Positions 10,296-17,365 of a DNA stretch of 17,365 nucleotides are shown here, piece after piece; the first letter of the stretch is position 1, and each line of letters opens with the position of its first letter. The position numbers and the translations under genes are program-made. Source of the DNA: Ichthyophonus hoferi (Eukaryota; Opisthokonta; Ichthyosporea; Ichthyophonida; Ichthyophonidae); assembly GCA_002751075.1 (NCBI GenBank), contig NAOQ01000394.1, positions 26,367 through 43,731 of the forward strand. Reading direction: 5' to 3'. The notes under the pieces are model-generated. The model worked only from the letters and a program-made list of their open reading frames with translations, did no database searches and was not told the origin of the DNA.

Positions 10296-10696
10296 TGTGC
10301 TAAAACGAATATTTAATTAATTTGGGTATTTCTTTATATAGTTCTAGACATTTAATATTAGCAGTTGCTATTGCCAATGCGGCGCAATTTATTAGTGTTC
10401 AACGGCAATCCAAGATACTATCGAAGTAGAGCCAACAATGGTAGAGATCTTGCAACTGTATAGTAAACGATTTCAGATCAAATGTTTCGGGGCTAGATAA
10501 CACATTGCTTAGGCACTCTGCCTAAGAAAAGTCCTGCTGACTTGTTTAATAATGAAAATATGTCTTAGCATAAGTGTACTCCTTGTATGCAAAGGGTTAT
10601 GGTAAGACGCCCCTTAATTTGATATTATCTCTCTTTCTAAACGAATATTGGTCACAGGAACGCTTGTGTCACTACTACTACTTATTATTCCCAACA
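10296..10696 (+). repeat. repeat family R1, copy 1 (about 0.4 kb direct repeat)
   Basis: Matches 11208-11628 in the same orientation over its length, roughly 80% by eye. The best block starts with AACGGCAATCCAAGATACTA. The edges read TGTGC... and ...CCCAACA, so the copies begin with TG and end with CA as LTRs do. TGGTA follows directly, which would suit a tRNA-Met primer site, but the match is only five bases. Family unknown; an old small LTR-type element is one reading. Confidence 0.65.
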
Positions 10697-10944
10697 TGGT
10701 AGGAAAAAAAGCTTATATAGTCTATAATGGTCACAAAACATGGCAATTATAATAAGTCAACGATTCAAGAATGCCGAAAACATTTCACCTCAACCCTACA
10801 TACATCCACTGACCTCTACATGTGACTATTTTAATACACGCATACACTGTCTTCACATCTGGATTTGAACTATCAACATTTCCAGCTTCAAAGCGAAACA
10901 AAGGTAACATGCAAAACAACTGAACAATACCCACATATACTTTA

Positions 10945-11018
10945 GCCGCCAGACGCCAGATGCCAGATGTCAGATGCCAGAGTCAGGGTCAAAGTCAGAG
11001 CAAGAGCCAGAGCGAGCA
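10945..11018. repeat. degenerate CCAGATG/TCAGAG short tandem tract
   Basis: Runs of 6-7 base units: CGCCAGA, TGCCAGA, TGTCAGA, then GTCAGGG, TCAGAG, CCAGAG. It lies between the two R1 copies and is GC-richer than its flanks. Confidence 0.75.
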
Positions 11019-11207
11019 GTAATATTTAACGTGCAATGTGGTAAACTGTATTTTGCTTTTTCATTGGATGCCATACCACAGCCACTTCTGAATGCCATCG
11101 GGAATTAAATATCATTTAGTGAGTTACAAGCCTACAGCCAAGTAGTTACCATGTTGAGATTCTTTTTATATTACTTTTTTATATTTTAATGACTAGGTGA
11201 AATAACC

Positions 11208-11628
11208 TGTCTAGGCTAAAAACGAGTGTTCAAACAGGAATATATAATTAATTTAAGGGTTTCTTTACATAGCTGTAAACATTTAATATTATTAGCAATT
11301 ACTAGTGCATATGTGGCCTGGAAAAATAATTAGTGCAATTTATTGGTGTTAAACGGCAATCCAAGATACTATCAAAATAGAGCCAGTCAATGGTAGAGAT
11401 CCTGCAACCATACTAAGCCATTTCAGATCATATGTTTTGGAGCCAGATAACACATTGCTTTTAAGACAAGTCCTGCTGACCTGCTTAATAATAAAAGTAT
11501 GTCTTAGCATATACGTATTCCGTATATGCAATGGGACATGTTAAAACACCCCTTAATTCAGTATTCTCTCTCCGTCTAAATGAACTAGGTCGAAGGAACG
11601 CCAGTGTCACTTTTTCTTATTCCCAACA
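11208..11628 (+). repeat. repeat family R1, copy 2
   Basis: Same orientation as copy 1, with starts about 912 bases apart. It begins TGTCTAGGC and ends CCCAACA. It carries extra short stretches near its left end relative to copy 1. No target-site duplication is evident around either copy or around the pair. Confidence 0.65.
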
Positions 11629-12650
11629 ACATGTAATAGTAATTACTAATAATATTAATTGACTTTAAGCTATATATGGCAATCTGCGGTAGTTGTGTGA
11701 CTTGTCCACAGGGGCTTCGGTATCTCCAATTAGTTGTTGTAAAATAGTTGGTTTCACTGGACTAGTGGTAGTGATAGCTAGTTAATCAGATCTGTTCTCA
11801 ATACTAAGTTGAAATGGTAGAAGTTCTATAGAAGGCGCGTATCCTGACTCGCTGGGTAGCTGGCGGTAGTAATAGTACCTCTATTCCAATTCAGAGGGAA
11901 CCGATGCTTTGATTCGCTTAATGCGGATATTGTAAAATGAGACCAATTAGTAGGGGGTGCTATATTACATTGTAAATAATAATAATTATCACTATTCAAC
12001 GTTAGTAAACAGTTCTCTGACCTCCTCCTGGAAGAGCGAGAGATATGGACATTGATTATCGTATTCGAGTACCAACGAACTAGACATTACAATAACAATG
12101 CGGTTATTATATACATTTATATTGTGATATTGCTTAATTGAATACTAAAATGCAAAGTTGTGTGCCACAAATAACTTCGTATCAATTGGGGATGCTGCAT
12201 ATGTGTGAGCGGTTTCTTTATTATTTATTTCTGCTTTCTTTTACACTTTCTCGTTCTTTGTTTTGCCGCAGGTATTAATTTTGGTTAACACCTGCATAGC
12301 TGCATTCAATAACCTAAATGGTACCAATCATAAATATTCTTATTGGCTAATATAATTCATAAAAGATCACAGGGACCACTAGGATTGTCTGATCTTATCT
12401 CGATAAACTTACCTGTTAGTTTAAATTAAATTTTTTTAAATTGATACTTGATGTATGAGCAATTTATTCTATTAAAGCAATCACAGCTATCGCTAAATCA
12501 AGCACCAATATTGTGTACTATTTTGAATTTTTGGCGCAAGAAAATATATATATTAGATATTATAATTGCCATTAAAAACGTGTTACTATTTTGTAGCAAA
12601 AGAAGATTCTGGTGCATTGATTGCATAATTTTATTGGGTCCGTATTACAC
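11629..12650. other. AT-rich stretch with no gene seen
   Basis: I found no recognisable exon, RNA gene or repeat copy in this kilobase. The open frame at 12448-12672 is AT-driven and shows no known motif. Confidence 0.45.
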
Positions 12651-12800
12651 TTATTGGGGTATACAGATTTAATCTCATTCTATCGTGCCCTTATTTGGAT
12701 GGCTCATTAGCTAATCCAGTTAAGTGCTTGGAAACTATGTATCGACAAATTAATTTAAACGAAGTGTTCATTCGGAGTTAACGGTCTTGCAGCACTATAT
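12650..12800 (-). repeat. repeat family R2, copy C (inverted)
   Basis: On the minus strand it reads CAAGACCGTTAACTCC... from 12789, identical to copy B for 25 bases. It then shares TTTGTC(G/A)ATACAT with copy B, and ATCCAAATAAGGGCACGATA (copy A has GGACACGATA at the end) with copy A. Its outer end faces right while the outer ends of A and B face left. Confidence 0.65.
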
Positions 12801-13257
12801 AAGGAAATACTTAAATCAAATAAGTATTCCTTTTCTTAACATCTTTGTTATTAATCTAATTGGGCGTGGCATACAACAGACTTGTGGCTAGTCATTGGAT
12901 TATGGAAGCTATTTTGATTGTAACCTTAAAATGTGTAGCAACCCAATATGTTTCTACCCATATATTTACTACAATATACATCATTATAAGGCTATTCATT
13001 TTAAACTCATCACGATTAAACCAATATTATTTTAGTGGACGCCTAACAGGAAAGGTATGAGCTAAAGGCTAGTGCTAATTGGGGTAGAATAGTTTTTTAA
13101 AATACAAACCAATAAGATAAGACTATAATTAGATGGATTATGTGATTGGGTATAGCCATATACACAAGAATTACTAAGTAACAGCCATTGTACTTCAAAC
13201 CACTCCAAGCTGACTCGTGTCAACCTGAATTAAAATCTAATGGCAAACAGCCATTGA

Positions 13258-16200
13258 CTAATTATCATCGCTTTCTCTCCATAAAATATGAACATACGCT
13301 CCGGCTGCTGCACTCAATTGGATAGCCCTCCACCAAGTCCATAGCAACGTGCCTGAATGAAACATGGCTGATAGAAGGTATTAATTAGTTTTCAACACAA
13401 GAGTACTTAAATGATGATACCATTGACGGAAAAAGAAAGAGAGGAGAAGATAGAGGGAAAGAGAGGAGAAGATAGAGGGAAAGAGAGAATAATGAGATTG
13501 TTTGTAAGGTCATTACTATCTATATACCAGTACTATCTATCATAGATACCACCTGTTTTACGAGATAATCTCAGCCTAAACCCAACAAGCACAGGTAGGA
13601 TTACCAGCCCCCAAATGAAGAGAAACATACACCTCCTATGCCCTTAAAAGGTTATGTTAACCTCATTATGAATTGTTATACCATTAATTAATCTATTAAT
13701 TCCATCCCACTTTAGAATTGCATCCTACTAATTCAGAGGGGCACTATATTGGCACCACCTTTCTGGCTCAATCTAAAACATTTTGTTAGAAAACCAAGAC
13801 GCTATTGTTATAGGTTTACACTCGTATTATACAAGGTTGCATATAATTTAATCTATCCACATGTCCTTGCCAATTTTTTTTAAAAAACACTACAATTATG
13901 GAACAATATTATATTAATAGTAATAATAACCGTGACAAAATATAAAAGAAAACTACTAGGTATAAATAACAGAGATAGACGGATGAACTAAAACTATCTC
14001 TACAACACTACCTCGTGGCCCTCCCTATCCTATTTCCCTTACTAGCTATCTTTATGGGTTGAAGTATCTCAGCTCCTGCAAGTATTTGGCCGAAAACTTC
14101 ATAATATCTTGTACAAAATACCTATGGTTTATCTAGTATTCAACCTCTATATGTTAAAAAAGAAAAGAGAGGCGAGCCAAGATTATATTATAACACTATG
14201 TACTCTTGATAGTATAGTTAAAGCAATAATAACTGGAAGGAAATTAAGACGAATATGGAGTCAAGATGACAGATATGATAACCTGTTTTTAACTTGCTTT
14301 ATTTGTAAGAGTATGAGATCAAATAAACTAAGTAGCCCAATTATATTGTAATAAATTGTATTTAAAACGAAATAAAACCTGATAACATACCTCCATCCGA
14401 TCAAAAACACACATTAAATATAGAGTCAATAAGCAATAGGGTAATTACTTACTGGATACCAACTCCGTATACATGAGAGATGGTAGGCAGGCTGCAAACA
14501 CAGCTGTGATCACTTGACTTGATGTGGGACCCTTTTCATTGGCTTTACCACTCTGCAACCAAGAAAATAATTATTATTAAAAAGAAAATAATTATTATTA
14601 AAAAGAAAATAATTCAATATATATACGATATTGACTATATAGTTTCCTTCAACATCATCTACTTGTTATTCTTCTCTCTCCCCTTCTTTATGTTATAGTA
14701 TAATGTATTTTATTATAGTACATGATTGTCTTACAATGTGATGTATGGTCGTGGATCTTAATGTAGCATACAACACTACACTCATTCCCAAGGCATGTAA
14801 ACACGATTAGCAATAATTACATAGCTCTATATGGTACAGAACAGATAAAAAAGGATTACGTGTTCCTGTGGTCATGTACGCATTTAGGTACATGTATCTT
14901 TGACTATACATACATGCATACAAACAAACAAACAAACAAACTAACACACATACATAAATACATACATACATATACACACACAAATATTTTTTCTAATATC
15001 TTTACCTTATTCTCCTGATCGGTAACTAGCAATGGACCCAGGGCATACATGCGTATGGCCAAACGCGTCATTGTCTTGACTGACAACAGCCCAATCAGCA
15101 CACCTGCGGCAGACTTAAATTGCGCACTAATGAGACTTCCTAGCTGCAGTCCACCCCTGTTAAATAATTGATAGCCAATAGTAAGCAAGAGCTGTATTAT
15201 TATCATTGGGGTGTATGCATGTGCTTCATGGAGATGATTGGTGTAACGTACAAACAGCGACCAATAGGAGAGTGAGAATGAGAAGGATGTTCCAGGGCCA
15301 GAGTATGAAAGGAAATGACTGGAGAGAAATCAGAAAACAATATGATAGTATAGGGAGAGAGAGAGAGAGAGAGAGAGAGAGGTGGACTAAGTTGGTATAA
15401 TGTAATAATACTAGTGCATGATATATATATATATATATGTCAAGCCGTGTAATATTTGTATTCTACATTAGGTATATTTGCATTCTATATTAGGCATATT
15501 TATACTCTATATTAGGTATATTTGTATTCTATATTAGGTATATTTATACATACAGGTAAACTGGTGTAAAATTAAAAAGAACAGACCGTAGATGTAATTA
15601 AAATTTGTAATGTAACAAGAGAAATAAAATTTATATAAGTAGTGAACATTTACTTAAGGTAATGATAAAATAAGAAAACATAAAAATAAAATAAAGAGAG
15701 GACATAATTTGTTAGTTAATTAATCATGAAATATACCAGGAAATAATTGGTGGAATATAGAAAGCTACCAATAGAAGTCATAGTATTTACATTGGTAGGT
15801 CTGTGCGGAGAGGTCAATTTTATATTAAGAGAAGAGGATAGTCTTACAGAAAGAGAAAGACAAACATATACAGCTACATACATATATACATATATACATA
15901 TATACATACACACATGCAATCATACATACGTACATATATACAAACATAAATACATACATGCATACAAATATATATATACAAGTATTCTTTCTAATAAGCA
16001 TCCTTATTCTCCCAATCCTTACTAGTAATGGTCATATATACATATACATATACACTACAATTCTTAATAGTCAACCCTAATAGACTCATCTAATTAAGCA
16101 ATGACATGCATATACCATGTGCATATAAACAAACTAGTGCCTACCATATTGGGGGAGAGGAGGTGAAGGTGACAGGTAGGGGAGGGGTATATGTGTCATG

Positions 16201-17226
16201 GATCAATAAGACACAGACAAAGGCCATGTAGCAGCTAGTCACAGCTGGGTCCAGAATGATTCCTGACCAATGAATGATAGTCTTGAGTAAGAATTACATG
16301 GAGTCTAATAAAGCCTATCTTTTTATATATAGTATCCGTTTTTCCTTTTTTAGTTTTGTTTGAAAAAGTATGGTGTGAGATTACAGCTTTGCATAATTTA
16401 GGTAGACCAATAGGCAAATACGTGGTATGTTTATAACAAAATATTGTATCGTAATATATTATTTTTCTAAACTAAAAGTCTTTTAACCCCTGAACCAATA
16501 AAAGATAGCCATATTTAAGGGGTATATGGAGTCGATGACGTCGGCTTTTTATGTTATCTGTTTTTTTTTTAAAAAAATAATAATAAAGTTGTCATATATG
16601 TATGTATGTATATATAGGTCTAAATCATTGGGTGATAGTACACTTAAATACATATGTTTTCTTCCGGCAGAGAATGGAAACCAAAATGCAACACTTGGAT
16701 AGACAAATAGCCAATTAGATTAGACATTTATAATATATTAATTTAATTTAATTTAGATTATACTGTAATTCATTGGATAGTGTAATGCATGGTATGGTAT
16801 AGTTTGGTATTATATTGTATTATCTCATATTTTCAATAAGCCATATCTGATTGGCTTATCCTATCTTATAGTTCACCTAATCATACGCGAAATGTGTTCA
16901 TTGACTAAATATTGGTCGAAGCGATTAATTAGCGATCTTAATTTTTTTCACATATGAGATATACGTATGTGTGTATGCTCATGATTAATTGGTAGTTAGC
17001 TAATAATTAATCCACCAATCATCTTCAACCACGTCCAAGTTATTCCCTTGCCCACGTTATATTTTTCTATTGCCGCACCATTCGCAGGCATAAATATAAA
17101 CAATGAGAAGCGGTAAGAAAGGAGGGTAAAACATTACCTGTATTCATTACACTCAGAAGGGTCAGCATAATGCACATCACCACCGAAATCACACTAATCC
17201 TGTTGTGATAACCGTTAGCTATTGAA
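13258..17226 (-). CDS. multi-pass membrane protein, SERINC/TMS1-like, 3' part
   Basis: Five exons join in phase on the minus strand: about 17226-17138, 16262-16145, 15156-15006, 14552-14453 and 13352-13258 (stop TAG). Phases are 1, 2, 0 and 1, and all introns are GT-AG. Visible hydrophobic segments include ISVISVVMCIMLTLLSV, TSCYMAFVCVLLI, SAAGVLIGLLSV, QVITAVFAACLPSLM and IQLSAAAGAYVHIL. The order resembles the last half of serine incorporators: N-x-x-I-S, a G(I/L)L-x-(P/Q)-(A/S)-V-x-x-x-Y helix, a GxL...R helix, a charged loop leading to K-G-x-x-S-S, and a final W-rich helix (LLWTWW). The family's most conserved residues (CNP, YSYSxFH, LYxWTLxAP) are mostly absent. Family knowledge: SERINCs sit in endomembranes and the plasma membrane and are linked to serine lipids and lipid scrambling. 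The gene model is fairly good; the family is tentative. The N-terminal half lies beyond the window and the first exon's acceptor is uncertain. Confidence 0.6.
13435..13489. repeat. 22-base GA-rich tandem repeat, 2.5 copies
   Basis: Two exact units of GAAAGAGAGGAGAAGATAGA-GG at 13435-13456 and 13457-13478, plus a partial third. It lies in the last intron of the SERINC-like gene, so on the transcript it is a CT-rich tract about 80-140 bases before the final acceptor. Confidence 0.9.
13490..14452 (-). other. last intron of the SERINC-like gene, rest of it
   Basis: No additional exon is needed, because the flanking exons join in phase (A + GC gives Ser). I see nothing else in it that I can name. 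The open frame at 14109-14351 shows no known motif. Confidence 0.5.
14561..14614. repeat. 21-base AT-rich tandem repeat at a splice acceptor
   Basis: Units AAGAAAATAATTATTATTAA-A at 14561-14581 and 14582-14602, then a partial one. It starts 7 bases outside the acceptor TTGCAG of the exon 14552-14453. Read on the minus strand it supplies the TTTTCTT pyrimidine tract. Confidence 0.9.
14907..14981. repeat. (CATA)n / (CAAA)n compound microsatellite
   Basis: (CAAA)n at 14920-14941 flanked by CATA/CACA units, just beyond the donor of the exon 15156-15006. Confidence 0.85.
15355..15381. repeat. (GA)n run
   Basis: Perfect dinucleotide run in the intron between the exons 16262-16145 and 15156-15006. 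Confidence 0.9.
15421..15548. repeat. (AT)n run and a 22-base tandem array
   Basis: (AT)n at 15421-15438 is followed by four units of a 22-base repeat, TTCTATATTAGGTATATTTG-(C/T)A. Units start at 15461, 15483, 15505 and 15527, with a partial unit from 15452. Units differ by only a few bases, so the array is recent. Confidence 0.9.
15862..15981. repeat. CATA/TATA compound microsatellite
   Basis: Long imperfect tract of CATA, TATACA and CACA units in the same intron. A smaller CATATA run lies at 16032-16054. Confidence 0.85.
16263..17137 (-). other. 875-base intron of the SERINC-like gene
   Basis: Donor GTAATG at 17137-17132 and acceptor GGTCAG ending at 16263. It contains a poly(T)/poly(A) tract at 16561-16577, a TGACGTC palindrome near 16537-16543 and TTTAA repeats near 16740. 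No exon is seen inside. Confidence 0.6.
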
Positions 17227-17289
17227 CTATAACGCACCAAAAATAATAAAAGCAATAATAAAAACAATAATGATAATACTAACAATATT

Positions 17290-17290
17290 G

Positions 17291-17363
<73 letters not shown>
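17290..17363. repeat. (AAT)n, about 24 units
   Basis: Perfect trinucleotide run reaching the right end of the window. On the minus strand it is (ATT)n upstream of the 17226 acceptor, so it probably lies in the intron before the first visible exon of the SERINC-like gene. Confidence 0.92.
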
Positions 17364-17365
17364 GA

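Noticed and set aside
10840-10920. B-box-like AGTTCAAATCC on the minus strand, a possible tRNA gene
   Set aside because: No pairing T-arm, no acceptor stem and no A-box at the right distance.
11349-11531. Minus-strand open frame within R1 copy 2
   Set aside because: No similar frame is kept in R1 copy 1, so it looks like chance.
12448-13060. Open frames at 12448-12672 and 12860-13060
   Set aside because: Biased, AT-driven residue content, no motifs and no convincing splice partners; one overlaps R2 copy C.
14109-14351. Plus-strand open frame of 80 codons
   Set aside because: No recognisable domain, and it lies in the last intron of the SERINC-like gene.
15206-15400. Plus-strand open frame across the (GA)n run
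   Set aside because: It lies in an intron of the minus-strand gene and ends in an Arg-Glu repeat made by the microsatellite.

Overview
The window is nuclear DNA from an AT-rich eukaryote. Genes are split by many short GT-AG introns of about 130-440 bases, exons are clearly less AT-rich than their surroundings, and introns and spacers are full of microsatellites. The glycogen synthase is the GT3 type found in opisthokonts and amoebozoans. Its sequence sits between the fungal and animal forms, so an early-branching opisthokont (for example a unicellular holozoan) or a relative is most likely. I cannot name the species.

Layout. (1) Positions 1-1460, plus strand: the last three exons of an EngB/YihA-family GTPase (GTPBP8-like), cut off by the left edge of the window. 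(2) Positions 1461-1939: a short convergent spacer holding poly(A) signals for both neighbours. (3) Positions 1940-6519, minus strand: a complete glycogen synthase gene of 11 exons and 2019 coding bases (672 residues). All ten introns keep the frame. (4) Positions 6520-13257: about 6.7 kb with no gene I can support. It is a graveyard of old repeats: a Ty1/copia-type fossil with a recognisable protease core, a CpG-rich 20-base degenerate tandem array, a pair of 0.4-kb direct repeats, and a second family present as two direct copies and one inverted copy. (5) Positions 13258-17226, minus strand: the last five exons of a multi-pass membrane protein whose order of parts resembles the SERINC/TMS1 (serine incorporator) family, though it is divergent. 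Its 5' part lies beyond the right edge. Its introns are rich in simple and tandem repeats, and the window ends in a long (AAT)n run.

The genes do not form a functional unit: a probable mitoribosome-assembly GTPase, the glycogen polymerase and a membrane protein are simply neighbours. I found no RNA genes, CRISPR arrays or gene clusters. The points most worth a second look are the unusual short C-terminal tail of the glycogen synthase, the divergent SERINC-like gene, the two unclassified repeat families, and a tandem repeat that supplies the pyrimidine tract of a splice site.
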